NCBI GenBank assembly: GCA_030374765.1
Contig: JARGXX010000088.1
Span: forward strand, 248,001-312,000
Source of the DNA: Agarophyton chilense
Taxonomy: Eukaryota; Rhodophyta; Florideophyceae; Gracilariales; Gracilariaceae
Direction: 5' to 3'
Length of the DNA stretch: 64,000 nt
The translations under genes were made by a program, and so were the position numbers. Below are positions 1 through 9,922 of this stretch, piece by piece; positions within the stretch are counted from its first letter, which is position 1; each line of letters begins with the position of its first letter. The notes under the pieces are model-generated. The model made no database searches. It worked only from the letters and a program-made list of their open reading frames with translations, and was not told the DNA's origin.

Positions 1-693
1 GTGTCCCTTGATACCACCATCAACCTCAATCCATGGATTGAGGCCACGCTCATCCGCCATTTTTCGGATTGCTGCAATCTTCGGTACCACGGAGTCAATA
101 AAACCCTGTCCACCGAAGCCAGGATTCACTGACATGACGAGGACGAGGTCGCAGAGATCGATCACATATTCAATAGCGGATGCGGGAGTGGCCGGGTTGA
201 GAACAACACCTGCCTTGCAACCAAGATCTTTGATGAGAGCGAGAGTTCTGTGAAGGTGGATCGTACTTTCTCCCTCACAATGAACAGAAATAATGTCAGC
301 GCCAGCCTTTGCAAACTCCGGGATTAGGAGTTCCGGTTCCACTATCATAAGATGAACGTCAAGTGGTTTGTTTGTCACCGGTCGGAGTGCTTTCACAATC
401 AATGGCCCAATTGTTATATTCGGCACAAAACGACCGTCCATCACGTCAACATGAACCCAATCACAGCCTGCTGAGTCGATTGCGCGCACTTCATCTCCAA
501 GTTTTGAAAAATCTGCTGACAAAATTGAAGGAGAGATTACGACCTGTCCCTTCGACGGAGCTAGGACTTCCACGGCGGCTCTTGGGGTAGCGCGATGGGA
601 ACGGGTGCACGTCGTAGGCCTTTGACGAGTGGGGGTCGCGAAGACAGTGCGCTGGATTAGAGGAGATGGAGATATGAAAGTGATGATACTCAT
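1..693 (-). CDS. RPE: Ribulose-phosphate 3-epimerase, plastid type, 3' end outside the window
   Basis: Interconverts ribulose 5-phosphate and xylulose 5-phosphate in the Calvin cycle and pentose phosphate pathway. The frame reads without a break from an ATG at 693-691 to the window edge (231 codons), so the C-terminus is missing. Residues 1 to about 50 look like a plastid transit peptide: rich in Ser, Thr, Arg and Pro, almost no acidic residues, starting MSIITFISP. The barrel then follows with family motifs in order: [15 protein letters not shown], the metal/substrate segment [49 protein letters not shown] and the start of the phosphate-binding EVDGGI. No intron is needed. The next gene upstream is divergent, with about 800 bp between the two starts. 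Family identity is secure. Plastid location is inferred from the leader. Confidence 0.93.
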   Translation of the reverse strand, partial: MSIITFISPSPLIQRTVFATPTRQRPTTCTRSHRATPRAAVEVLAPSKGQVVISPSILSADFSKLGDEVRAIDSAGCDWVHVDVMDGRFVPNITIGPLIVKALRPVTNKPLDVHLMIVEPELLIPEFAKAGADIISVHCEGESTIHLHRTLALIKDLGCKAGVVLNPATPASAIEYVIDLCDLVLVMSVNPGFGGQGFIDSVVPKIAAIRKMADERGLNPWIEVDGGIKGH

Positions 694-1333
694 TTCTGAA
701 TGCAGGTGAACAAGGTAGAGATTATAACGGGATGTTCGTGACCAAGACACGGACTTGACAGAGCACGCAAGGAGCTCTAAGGCACCTGAACAGGCGGACG
801 AGATGTAGTTGGATGTTGCTCGTATCGTTATCTTTTCGCACTGACCTCGAAAAGCGGCGGTTGGTAAAGGGTGCAGTTGAGAGGAATGAGCGGCTGGTAA
901 CAGCGCAGAGAATTGCGGTAAAACGCATACCAGGCGAAAGGAAAATTCTAAAAGATACGAAGGGTTACTTTTAGCAATGGGACAGAAAGAACAGTCTACG
1001 GTGATCTCGATTTTATTGAAACTTTTTGGTGGACCATTCTATGTTTCATTTCCTCTCATTAGACCTTTCTGTCAGGGCGCTCGTCAGCATGGCAAAAAAT
1101 CAGGCATGAACCAAAAATCTTGGGTTTCTGCCGTTACAAAAGTCCTCGGTATCCCGAGCTGATCGCTGGGATATCGGCGCCTCTAAAGCGCCGATCTCCC
1201 AGCAGAAGTTTGTCAGGATGTAAGAGATTATAAGAAAAATACTGCATATTCTTCCTTTATCGGATACTCCATCCAAACTTTTTGGTTCGCAAGCCACGTG
1301 CAGATATTATTTCCTGCGCCAGTCTAATCCCAC
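694..1333. other. Divergent intergenic region between RPE and the next gene
   Basis: Presumed promoter region for two divergent genes. I see no convincing coding sequence, RNA gene or repeat. A TACTAAC box (1458-1464) and TTTTCAG end just beyond this interval suggest that the rightward transcript has an intron in its leader. Confidence 0.5.
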
Positions 1334-1498
1334 ATGTTTGCCTTTGAGACTGCGCTTCCTTTCCGCACGGTTTTGAACGTTCCCCTTCTACATTGCTTCC
1401 CAGCGTCTCTTCCACCACTATCTTCTACTCGCGCTAACTTTAAATCGCGTATCTTTGTACTAACTTCTACTCGCGCTCTTTTTCAATCGCGTTTTCAG

Positions 1499-3040
1499 AT
1501 GTTCCCGGAGCTCGTACAGGAAGAGATTGCTCCTCTTTCACCAACGAGACCCAAATCACAAACGTCTCTACCAAGTGCCGCTGAACCAAATGTGGTTCTT
1601 GCAGAAGATACATTTCAGCTAAACCATGATGCAGTAAACTTTCAGTCCCTTCAACTTGAAAGTCTGGAAATGGAGCTCGCGTTTTCCTACGACTACCTTT
1701 CGTCTCGGACGACCAAGGTACTTCAAACCGTTCTCAGTGAGGTTCGGCGTAACCTTTCTGGCTCGAAGCCTGTTCTCGTCGCTCGAATGATGCTGCATAT
1801 TCACACCGAAGTTCGCCGAAATATTATGCCGCTTTCGCTTCTACTTAGTATTGTACCGAATGATTGTCGCAACTACATGCGCACAATAGACTTCCTGTCG
1901 TGCAAATCTCCGCCTGGTGTTCCTGATCTATTGCGAGTGATTACTGGTGTCGCGGAGAGAACTAAATTCGGTCATGAAATTTCCCACACCCTGGTTGTTT
2001 CTAAAGCGGAATCTCTATCGAAGGATCTAGAAAAGAAGAGGAAAGAAAATTCAACGGATTTCTCGGAGGAGGAGTTCGCCAGGTTGCTTCTAATGCTGCG
2101 AGATGATGTTAAATCCAAACGAACGGTGGAGAGGATTTCGAGTGCACTGTCACGTGAAGCTCAAGACGCTGGATTGAAACGCCCTGATCTTTGGAATCTA
2201 CTGGCGGATCGGTTCAACAGCATGGATGTTTGCCCTACTTACTCCTTTGATCCACCATTTGAATATCTCGATCCGAGTTGTCCTCCACTGAATCGAAGAT
2301 CTGGAAATAAATTATGTCAGGTAATGAGAGAAGCAAAAAGCGCGTGGACGTCTACGCTGGCTAAGTACGACGTGAGCGGCAATAATGGTGAGATGCCTTT
2401 CAAAGAATTCTGCCACAAAAACCAACGCCTCAATCGCCTTTCAGCTGTTGGAAGGCGTACATATCTAACGTTTATTGTGTTTGGCCTCAACTATGAGGAT
2501 ACAGATAAGGTGGTCGCGCGCTTCATCTCGCGAAACATACCTAATAATGCGGGGGGAAGTCTAGGCATAAGACAGAGGCTTCATGACGAGAGTGTAGTGA
2601 AACGTCGAGCGAGTTCGGGTGAGCTTTCTATTTCGAGCAAACGGATTCGTTCGAACCGCAGTAGCAACGACAACAAAATTCAAAGCACTCTCTCGGAGCT
2701 TGGAACGTCGATGAACGAATTTAACGCTATGCAGAAGCAGCATATCATTTTGCAACAGCAAATGCTGGAGGGAAGGGATAAGCATCTTGAAGAACGCCGA
2801 AGAGCTCGCGAAAGTTCCACTCAACCGTTGCAAAATTCTTCGCAGTCTACATTGCAGACCTCGAACCGGATAAACGAGCTGAGTAAAACAATGGACGAGG
2901 CCTACGAGAGGTATCTGAAAGCGAGGGATGCGAACAAGGATGATTTTCATGTTGAATCACTACACAATGTGTATTGGGCATTTAAGACTGCTCTTGATCA
3001 TATGTTGCAGGAACTTCCCGTTACCAAGAACAAAGACTAA
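1499..3040 (+). CDS. Unrecognised protein, SANT/MADF-like pattern in the middle, charged coiled-coil C-terminus
   Basis: The open frame runs from 1334 to a TAA at 3040. I prefer the ATG at 1499: it directly follows a good splice acceptor (TACTAAC at 1458-1464, a pyrimidine run, then TTTTCAG ending at 1498). The 1334-1498 stretch also holds an imperfect duplication (TTCTACTCGCGCT twice) that looks non-coding. The protein is then about 513 residues. Its middle has W..L...FN, then a basic stretch, then a W.....YD.SGN....F..FC pattern, like the Myb/SANT-like proteins that often occur as lineage-expanded families or as partners of DDE transposases. The last ~130 residues are Gln/Glu/Arg rich and likely coiled coil. 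I do not recognise a specific family. A transposon-derived or lineage-specific DNA-binding protein is a guess. Confidence 0.6.
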   Translation: MFPELVQEEIAPLSPTRPKSQTSLPSAAEPNVVLAEDTFQLNHDAVNFQSLQLESLEMELAFSYDYLSSRTTKVLQTVLSEVRRNLSGSKPVLVARMMLHIHTEVRRNIMPLSLLLSIVPNDCRNYMRTIDFLSCKSPPGVPDLLRVITGVAERTKFGHEISHTLVVSKAESLSKDLEKKRKENSTDFSEEEFARLLLMLRDDVKSKRTVERISSALSREAQDAGLKRPDLWNLLADRFNSMDVCPTYSFDPPFEYLDPSCPPLNRRSGNKLCQVMREAKSAWTSTLAKYDVSGNNGEMPFKEFCHKNQRLNRLSAVGRRTYLTFIVFGLNYEDTDKVVARFISRNIPNNAGGSLGIRQRLHDESVVKRRASSGELSISSKRIRSNRSSNDNKIQSTLSELGTSMNEFNAMQKQHIILQQQMLEGRDKHLEERRRARESSTQPLQNSSQSTLQTSNRINELSKTMDEAYERYLKARDANKDDFHVESLHNVYWAFKTALDHMLQELPVTKNKD

Positions 3041-3523
3041 AACCAGGTTTGAGTTGGCTCTTTCATTGGCGGAAATGTATAGGCGTGATCTTTTGCTGAC
3101 TTTTCATTTCTTCCCTTTCGTCGGTACCGGTTATCTCAGCGCACTCGAGACTTGTACTTCTGTCTTCCATGATTCGATTTGACCAGAACAATAGAGAACC
3201 TTTTACGGTAAGTTCCTTTCTCCTGTTTCGTGACCACTTTCGCCCCTTATAACGAAACCGGAGACAACGACACTGCCAGAAACAATTCTCCCTTCCCATG
3301 CGTCGAATTCAGGTTGTACGAAAGTTGTTGTTCCTATTTCTGTGCAATGGGCCGTTTGCATTCTTCTGTTTTTGAGCACGACAGAAACACCGTGTCTTGT
3401 CACAGTCTGGCAAGTGGACTTGTCCAAGCCATCCCCACCCCTCCGGCCTATTCGATTGGCGCAACTTCTCTCATCGTTCTCTCGGCTCCCCGGCCTTCTC
3501 TCCTTCCTTCCGCCCAGAGCGAC
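3041..3523. other. Intergenic region upstream of the bromodomain gene
   Basis: Pyrimidine-rich just before 3524, as expected for a promoter and leader. Several short overlapping open frames on both strands have no recognisable content. Confidence 0.4.
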
Positions 3524-5127
3524 ATGGCACGAAACCGGAAGTCCCGTCGTTCCTCCTCTGGGTGTTCTGTTTCTCCACCTGCAGCCTCCCCGCCGGAAGA
3601 CGATGAAGAGCTGATTGAGCAGGGGAAGTGAATGGACATGGCTCCTTCCTCAAACCGCCCCAACGAGAAACGTAAGCGCACCGAACGCGAGTCTCTCACA
3701 TCCGCACGCGCTGTGCGCAGCACTGCACAACGGGCATTCTATGAGGGCATGTTACTCGAACTCTTGGAAAAGCCTGAATGTCAGGACTTTTCAGAGCCCG
3801 TTCTCACGCTTTTGAGCCTCGAGGGTATTCCCGGTTATCTGGATAAAATCAAGCATCCAATGGACCTGGGAACCGTCAAGAGAAACATGAAAGGCGACAA
3901 GTATATCCTCCACGATAAGAAAAACGTTACCTATGCATTCGAATGAAAAGCTATGGCGAAAGACTTGCGTTTGATAATTCAGAACTGCAGGGAGTACAAC
4001 GAGCCTAGTAGCGGGTTGGAAGATACAGGGAAGACACCATTGGATGATATAAGCTCACAAATCATTGAAAACGAAGCACATATCGCACGTGAAAAGGAGA
4101 AAGAACGTCGCGAGATTGAGCGAAAGCGTGAGAATGAAAGGAAACGACGCAAGGCAGCGGAAGAGGAGGCCGCACTCGCAGCTTCCCAAGCGAAAAAAGC
4201 GGCGGCGGCGCTTGAAAAGGTGAGGAGGATGGCGAAAGAAGCTGAAAGAAGGCGAAAAGAAGAGTTGCGAAAGAAAGAGGCTGAGTGGGCTGCACGTCTT
4301 AAACAAGAAAAAGCTCGAGCAGTGCAAGAAGCACTCAACGATCTGCTAGCGAAGCAACGAAAAGAAAGAAGGGGCACATTGGTAAATACCAGCAGCGTGA
4401 GTAGTGACGAACACGACACTGGAATTGGGGAAGTGACCTTTACATTCGTATCCACAGAGGGCATGGAGAAGAAACGCGGCCGGAAGAGCGCGATCGTCAT
4501 GGAACTTGAAGTACAACACGACGATCTGCCGATGGTGCCGTTACTGATTTGCTTACGTATTGGTCCGAGCACTTGTTTCAGTCGCTCCGCTTCAGCATGT
4601 CGCCCGCTGATTTTACCCATTTGGTACGATGCAAATCCATTTCGTTTGCCAGGAGCGAGAGCTTTTCGGCAGATCCCAAGATCCGAGGCGTCGAGCGAGT
4701 TGCTCTTTTCAGGGAATGGCTCGCAGTGCCCTGCACAGAGCAAGATCTACCTGCCATGGCACATCTTACGTGGGAATTGGTTGGCCAGCTCGTTCAAACT
4801 GCTCTGTTGTGTAGGTACAACGGCGAGCTTCAATCCCAACTGCCTTGCTCCAGTTCTCCCTCATGGAACAAGGACAGGCATTGTCTGGAAGCTCTTGGTC
4901 ATGGCGTTGGCACGGCTGTCACCGTTCCTTGTCCTGAAGTGCATGCTTCGAGACTTGCGGGGGAGATTCGATCGTTAATTAGTCGACCATACGCTCGCAA
5001 GTTTTATTTTCAACCTCGAGCGGATGGGTTGATGCCGCATCATGTCTACGCGGCTCTAGGTAAGTTGAAAGAACGAGGCTGGGGCGGAAAGCCACGTCTT
5101 CGCGTGGGCTTGTATGATTTTGTGTGA
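3524..5127 (+). CDS. Bromodomain protein with long charged coiled coil; in-frame TGA codons, possibly a pseudogene
   Basis: A single bromodomain (acetyl-lysine reader) is visible: FYEGMLLELLEKPEC, then IKHPMDLGTVKRNMKGDKY and the Asn-bearing DLRLIIQNCREYN (Asn codon near 3982). A ~90-residue Lys/Arg/Glu/Ala coiled coil follows (about 4090-4380). A further ~180-residue region ending at the TGA at 5127 is not recognised. A 71-nt intron (GTACAA at 4511 to TTTCAG at 4581) joins two frames exactly. Two in-frame TGA codons lie upstream. The one at 3629 could sit in a 93-nt, frame-keeping intron (GTGAAT at 3628 to GCGCAG at 3720), or the protein may start at the ATG at 3632. The one at 3944-3946 lies inside the bromodomain. 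No GT-AG pair I tried removes it and keeps the frame, and the segment there is also ~8 residues longer than usual. Either a recent pseudogene, a sequence error or an odd intron. Confidence 0.65.
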
Positions 5128-5670
5128 ATAAAATATGGGCTGCATCCATGAACAGTCAGACGCATATGGAGCGTGGACACACTCCGCGAAACCCACATTT
5201 GTGCCTGGCGAATCTTCCATCGTCGATTCAGTCACGGGGAACCGAAAAGCCTTCTTGCGGTCGTCCCCCAACGCTGCAGAGCTAACTTAAAATGCTTATG
5301 GTAGAAACTTGGACGGTGAAACATCCCTGAGCAGCACGTCCGTGTCTGCTGACGGTTGCAAAGGTGAAGTTTGTAACCCTTTTGCAAGGGTTAGGATTGC
5401 TAGCAATTGCTATCTACTCGCGGAGAGAATTCCAAGACATGTCTGCAAAAGTTTTGTTCGGCGGCAAATTTAAGAGTGATCCACAATTTGATCCCATTTT
5501 GGGGGGGGGGGGATCGGTTTTCCATCCTTCTCCCTCCAACAGCCGAACGACCAGCTTGCCACCCTGTGCACATTATAAAGCCTTGAGCGCCTTCTGCAGC
5601 GCGGCAGTAATCTGTAAACGATCTCCCTGCACTCTAGAGGATCGCTTGTTCACTCGTGAAAGCCGCCATC
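5128..5670. other. Intergenic region between the bromodomain gene and bS16
   Basis: Contains a run of ten or more G at about 5502-5513 and the likely bS16 promoter and leader. An open frame from 5364 has a hydrophobic start but no family resemblance, and it overlaps the bS16 start in another frame. I do not call it a gene. Confidence 0.4.
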
Positions 5671-6116
5671 ATGGTTGTTCGTATACGGCTGGCAAGGTGG
5701 GGTCAAACTCATCGTCCGTTTTACAGAATTGTTGCTGCAGATGCGCGAGCAAAGAGAGACGGAAGGTTCATAGAAGTGTTGGGTACATACAACCCAATGT
5801 CACACTCACGACGCGAGGCCGCTAGCAATATCAAACGCGTATGTCTCAACGTGGAAAGAATCAAGTATTGGGTCTCCGTTGGAGCTCAACCGTCAGATAC
5901 TGGTACGTAGTACAAGCGAACAATCCTTCAGCCAAAATCAACATCTAACCTGAGAATCATACAGTCGCCAGACTTCTGGGTACTGCCGGTGTTTTACCCT
6001 TTTCTCCAAAAGTTATCGCTGGCAGCGCAAAGGGAACAAAACAAAGTACAAGTACTATCCAAAGAGCGTTTTCTACTAGATCGCATGTCTCTGGCCTTGG
6101 AGAGCTCGTGAAATGA
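5671..6116 (+). CDS. MRPS16: Small ribosomal subunit protein bS16, mitochondrial
   Basis: Component of the small subunit of the mitochondrial ribosome. The CDS is join(5671..5902, 5965..6116), 127 residues. Exon 1 carries the bS16 core: [19 protein letters not shown], then [13 protein letters not shown] and [15 protein letters not shown]. The 62-nt intron 5903-5964 (GTACGT...CTAACC...ATACAG) interrupts the codon before [16 protein letters not shown], matching the usual position of the GA..S..V..LL...G block. The ATG at 5671 sits in GCCGCCATCATGG and gives the typical bS16 start, so I prefer it to an upstream in-frame GTG at 5656. There is a ~40-residue basic C-terminal tail beyond the bacterial core. 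Red-algal plastids usually encode their own rps16, so a nuclear copy is most likely mitochondrial. That assignment is inference. Confidence 0.92.
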
Positions 6117-6730
6117 ACTCTGCTGCGCAGCTTTGAAAATCATCGATCCCATTTCAAGTTGTGCTGTGTACCTTTTTGTCTCAGTGCACACACATCCAAG
6201 TGGATGCTGACATTGAAAGCGTCATGTCAGCTTGAACACTGCCTTCAATAGCAGCAAGCGAAGGACCCCGTCGCTCTCATTATCTCCATAGATTGAAATA
6301 TGCGAACACCAGTGTACATCCGATTGAATATCTGTCTTTTTTCTTGTGATTGTCCATTCAACAATGTCATTCGTCAAGTTAAAAGCACTTGACCAATTTC
6401 CTTTCCTTTCTCAGTGCTACCGTACTGCGTTGGCTTTTAGCTCGAATTCTAACGGCTAGACAAACATTGTTGCCATAGATTGCGGCAAGGCTGTGTTCAA
6501 ACTCGTCTGCGTAATCTTGTGTGCCATGTGAAGTGCAGAAAAGAAACCGCAAGCGTCCACGTGACTGCATGATGATGCACGAGGGAAAACGCTTTTCAAA
6601 GGGGCCAATATCTAGGAGTTGTCTCTTGGAACGCTCCAGACTTTTTACTTTGAGCAGGTTGGAGCAGCCATTTTCTTGTATGCAGTCTTCAGGAGTTAAA
6701 CGAATGAAGAAGCGCCGTAGTGTACGGCGG
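6117..6730. other. Intergenic region between convergent bS16 and the insertase gene
   Basis: About 600 bp between two gene 3' ends. I see no supported gene, repeat or RNA here. Confidence 0.4.
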
Positions 6731-7891
6731 TTAGGCGCTGTTTGGAATGACAGCCAAGTATTTCTTCCCGTCTCGATCATCTGTCCGAATCACAGCCTTA
6801 AAGTCGGCGATCATTCGTCCGCTCATTCGTTCCCGCTTCAACATTCGATTGACATCTTTGACGAGGGTGTCGTCCACGTTTCGACCTTTGAACCTCGAGA
6901 GCAGTTCTGACTGAATTGTCCCCAGTTCCTTTCTCATTTGCTCAAAGGCTTGCTCCGTTGCCTTCATGACAGGAGGCGCTGATATCTCCTTCAAGTCAGC
7001 TTCCGTTAAAAGACCAACACGTCTTCTAAGCGCGTCGTTCCCCAGTGCGTTGCGCAATCCAGTCGTCAACAGCGCGTTACATGCCCAAAAGAGCACAAGC
7101 CCTGAAGGTAATTGAGTGGTAACCGATAGCGATACTACGGAAAATACTTGAAACGACCTCAGGATAAACCTGCCCGCATTTGTTGGCAGTTTCTGCACAG
7201 GATGAAGCTTTGCAGAGGGCGCGGCCCCCGGTTCCAAGTTCCACAACCACAACCCAGCCGTGAGTAACGGCAACGCGAAGGTTGGATCTGGGGCACCCAG
7301 ATCCGTTAACCACGCCAAAGACGTTCCGCTCCATCCATTATCAGCTCGAACTGAAATCTCGCGCATTCCGAGTGACGCAGATACAATAAGCGGTAGATGA
7401 ACTGCGAGGTGCCATCTAAACTGCTGCCACGACGATGTGCTAGCAGATCTCAGCGCTATTCTGCGAAGATGTCGATAAGTGTAATACTTCTGCAGAAGAG
7501 TTCCTGGCGACTTTCGCACGAAATGCTGAATCCGAAGATCTTCTTTTGCAGCAATACGAGCACGACCGCGGTGTAGTTGATGGTGATACAATAAAGGTAG
7601 AGATAAACCGCGGATCGCCAATGAAATCACTGGGATTGTGAGAGACCACGAACAATGGATAGGTATCGCTTCGTGAAATGCTTGGAGATTGTCAGCTGCA
7701 GCTCTCGAAAGCTCGTCAACTCTCGACGCAAATGACGTTGATGTAGATAGATTGCGCTTCGAGGTAGAAATGAAAGAATTTGTCAGAGGAACTCTGATCA
7801 CCCTCGCACTCTGGTCACGTTGGATGCGTCTGCAAGGGTTGTGGGCAGAGGAAAGGGATCTCCGCCACAACAAGGCGCTTTTTAAAGCCAT
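6731..7891 (-). CDS. OXA1: Oxa1/Cox18/YidC-type mitochondrial inner-membrane insertase
   Basis: Inserts proteins such as respiratory-chain subunits into the mitochondrial inner membrane. It is a single 386-residue frame. An in-frame TGA directly precedes the ATG at 7891-7889, which fixes the start. The first ~60 residues are Arg/Ser/Thr-rich with almost no acids, a typical presequence. Membrane segments follow in the Oxa1 order: WSLTIPVISLAIRGLSLPL (about residues 82-100), HLAVHLPLIVSASLG, FALPLLTAGLWLWNL and the hairpin VFSVVSLSVTTQLPSGLVLFW. A positively charged loop (HRGRARIAAKEDLRIQHF) lies after the first segment, as in the family. The C-terminal ~110 residues are charged and partly helical, as in ribosome-binding Oxa1 tails. 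Cox18 is the main alternative. The family is clear, the paralogue is not. Confidence 0.85.
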   Translation of the reverse strand: MALKSALLWRRSLSSAHNPCRRIQRDQSARVIRVPLTNSFISTSKRNLSTSTSFASRVDELSRAAADNLQAFHEAIPIHCSWSLTIPVISLAIRGLSLPLLYHHQLHRGRARIAAKEDLRIQHFVRKSPGTLLQKYYTYRHLRRIALRSASTSSWQQFRWHLAVHLPLIVSASLGMREISVRADNGWSGTSLAWLTDLGAPDPTFALPLLTAGLWLWNLEPGAAPSAKLHPVQKLPTNAGRFILRSFQVFSVVSLSVTTQLPSGLVLFWACNALLTTGLRNALGNDALRRRVGLLTEADLKEISAPPVMKATEQAFEQMRKELGTIQSELLSRFKGRNVDDTLVKDVNRMLKRERMSGRMIADFKAVIRTDDRDGKKYLAVIPNSA

Positions 7892-8362
7892 TCATTCAAT
7901 TGCTGATTGTTTGCATTCGAATGATTCCTCAGGCGCGTCTCATTATTCTTTTCGAAGAATGTGCTGGCTTTTGGCCGTCTTATGATAACGAAACAGTGTC
8001 CGGATCTGAGAAACCTCTAATTGCATCCATAAACACGCCACCACCACCATCACCAAGGGGCTATCACCAAGGATCGAAAGTGCTGTGAGTAGTTGTATGG
8101 AATACTGTGAAAATTGTTCGAACTTGTTTGCTCTTAGCTCGACGCTTTGGCTTGTGCGCGGATGAAGATCGCTGAAAAGTAACTGCCATCTCCACAACAG
8201 TCTGCTGCCACATCTCCCCAGCTCGACAAGTGTAGTACCGAAAACAAGCCCACACAGCAAGAAACGTTCGTAGGAAAACAAAAACCTGCCAAACATATAG
8301 AAAGATGGTAATAACGCTGCATCATATGTAAACGCTGATCCGATTTAACTCACCTATTAAAC
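7892..8362. other. Intergenic region between insertase and transposase genes
   Basis: Holds the insertase promoter and the 3' flank of the Harbinger-type transposase. A 117-codon minus-strand open frame (7943-8296) has hydrophobic stretches but no resemblance I recognise. I saw no matching terminal inverted repeat for the transposon here. Confidence 0.4.
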
Positions 8363-9652
8363 CTAAAGGTTACTCGTCGGACGCAGCAAACCTCTTTCCA
8401 CTAGTATTTCACGTAGTTTCTCCCGAATTACCTCCCTGTCTGTTTCTAGATCTGGGGGCGCAATGGACTGAATACTTGAGTGCCAATCATCTAATTCAGT
8501 TTGTAGAGCGTTAATTTCGTGAGGATTGTAAACGTACCTATTTCCCGGCATTGAATCCATGACGTAATTGTTTAGAATCATCCCAACGGCAATGATGTTG
8601 ACACAGTCCTTCACGCTGTAATTGATTTCACCATTGCGAAATATCTTCCAACGACCTGTAAGAATGCCAAACGCTTGTTCCACATGAATTCGCATGGATG
8701 AAGTAAAAAAGTTGAGAGCGTCTTTGAAAGCGTCAATATCTTTCCCTGGGTACGGGGTTATACAAAAGTTAGATAACGTATAAGCCGCATCACACACCGC
8801 GTAGTAGCCCAAAGGAATGTTTCCCTCATCGAGGTGCCGCGCTAAAGGGGATATAGAAAAAGCCAATGCATCGTTAGTAGACCCCACTGCAAGAGCAGAG
8901 AAGTCAAGAAAGCGGTAGTCAGAGTCGACCAAAGCCTGCACAGGAATCGAGTAGTATCCTTTCCTGCAGTAAAAAGAACTTGGATTCTCATCATTTGGTG
9001 GCTTTCTGATTTTCACACAAAGCCCATCAAAAGCACCAATACAGCCAGAGAGAGGATTCGGAATTCTTCGCGAGGTCTTAAACCCAAATTCCAATTGACG
9101 CAGACCCTCTTCATTCTTTGGTAGACCCGGGAGCGACATTACATCTAGAACTGCAGTTATAAACTGCTTGAAGCACCTGCGGACACTAGTTTCACTTACA
9201 CCATATAGTACCATGAGATCGTGAAAACTAGCACCCGACATAATTCTTATTCCAATTGCTAGTTTGACGGGAATAGGTATTCTTATTCTGTCTCCAAATG
9301 TGTCGGGCTTCAAATGATTACTTCTCTCAATTATTTCTCGTAGTGCGTTCAAAGTGGTTCGAGACATTCGAAACGCCCTTGAAAAATCACTGTCAGATAG
9401 TATCGCGGTGACATCTTCAAAATTCGGCTTAATAGTAGGGAATAGAGAGGGCTTCGGGGTTTGTCGCTCGACCAGCTCCGATATTGTTAGTACAATAGCA
9501 GTCACATAAGCGTGAAAAGCAGTTACCGTTCGTGCTCGAAACACATTATTTGTTGCGATCCATTGTTTCCTGAAATTAACGAGAGAGTCTTGCTCAGACT
9601 CCGAATCTGAAGCGCTTATCTCAAGGACTACATCAGGTACCTCGTCGTCCAT
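8363..9652 (-). CDS. PIF/Harbinger-family transposase (DDE superfamily endonuclease), intact frame
   Basis: Cut-and-paste transposase of a DNA transposon, 429 residues in one open frame. The DDE_Tnp_4 pattern is complete: GAFDGLCVKI (Asp209), SFYCRKGYYSIPVQALVDSD, GSTNDALAF (Asp261), YYAVCDAAY (Asp288), TPYPG and RIHVEQAFGILTGRWKIF (Glu325). A helix-turn-helix-like segment, FHDLMVLYGVSETSVRRCF (about residues 143-161), precedes the core, as is usual. The N-terminus is acidic. An open frame with all catalytic positions kept suggests recent activity or domestication. I could not find paired terminal inverted repeats or TWA target duplications next to it, so autonomy of the element is not shown. 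Harbinger elements normally also encode a Myb-like partner. None is adjacent here. Confidence 0.9.
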   Translation of the reverse strand: MDDEVPDVVLEISASDSESEQDSLVNFRKQWIATNNVFRARTVTAFHAYVTAIVLTISELVERQTPKPSLFPTIKPNFEDVTAILSDSDFSRAFRMSRTTLNALREIIERSNHLKPDTFGDRIRIPIPVKLAIGIRIMSGASFHDLMVLYGVSETSVRRCFKQFITAVLDVMSLPGLPKNEEGLRQLEFGFKTSRRIPNPLSGCIGAFDGLCVKIRKPPNDENPSSFYCRKGYYSIPVQALVDSDYRFLDFSALAVGSTNDALAFSISPLARHLDEGNIPLGYYAVCDAAYTLSNFCITPYPGKDIDAFKDALNFFTSSMRIHVEQAFGILTGRWKIFRNGEINYSVKDCVNIIAVGMILNNYVMDSMPGNRYVYNPHEINALQTELDDWHSSIQSIAPPDLETDREVIREKLREILVERGLLRPTSNL

Positions 9653-9803
9653 GATAAGAAATGGAGTGAAAGATCTTCTCTATCTCGGAGAAGACCTCCC
9701 ACCCCATCTACTAGAGGTGAAGACCGCACGCTGTAGCCCCGGTTTCAAACCAAAAATAAAGCTGTTGTGAGCCGTTCCGGCGCACAGCCGCCGCCGGCGG
9801 GCA

Positions 9804-9854
9804 CAGCAGCTCGAAAGGTCCAGCAGCTCGAAAGGTCCAGCAGCTCGAAAGGTC
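9804..9854. repeat. Tandem repeat, 3 copies of a 17-bp unit
   Basis: The unit CAGCAGCTCGAAAGGTC is repeated three times without change, followed by a partial CAGCA. The perfect copies suggest recent slippage. Confidence 0.95.
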
Positions 9855-9922
9855 CAGCAATGCAACTGCCAGCAGCTGGCGACGTGTTCTTTGTTGGACG
9901 GTTTCATCAATCTGGAGATTTT

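Noticed and set aside
3944-3946. Selenocysteine or general read-through at the TGA in the bromodomain gene
   Set aside because: The site does not correspond to a Cys or catalytic position, no selenocysteine element was evident, and TGA is used as a normal stop in neighbouring genes.
5364-5825. 153-codon open frame before bS16
   Set aside because: Half of it overlaps bS16 in another phase, it contains the translated G run, and it matches nothing recognisable.
7943-8296. 117-codon minus-strand open frame between insertase and transposase
   Set aside because: No family resemblance and no second line of support.
1499-9652. The 513-residue protein as the partner of the Harbinger transposase in one element
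   Set aside because: Unrelated host genes (bromodomain, bS16, Oxa1-type) lie between them, so they are not parts of a single transposon.
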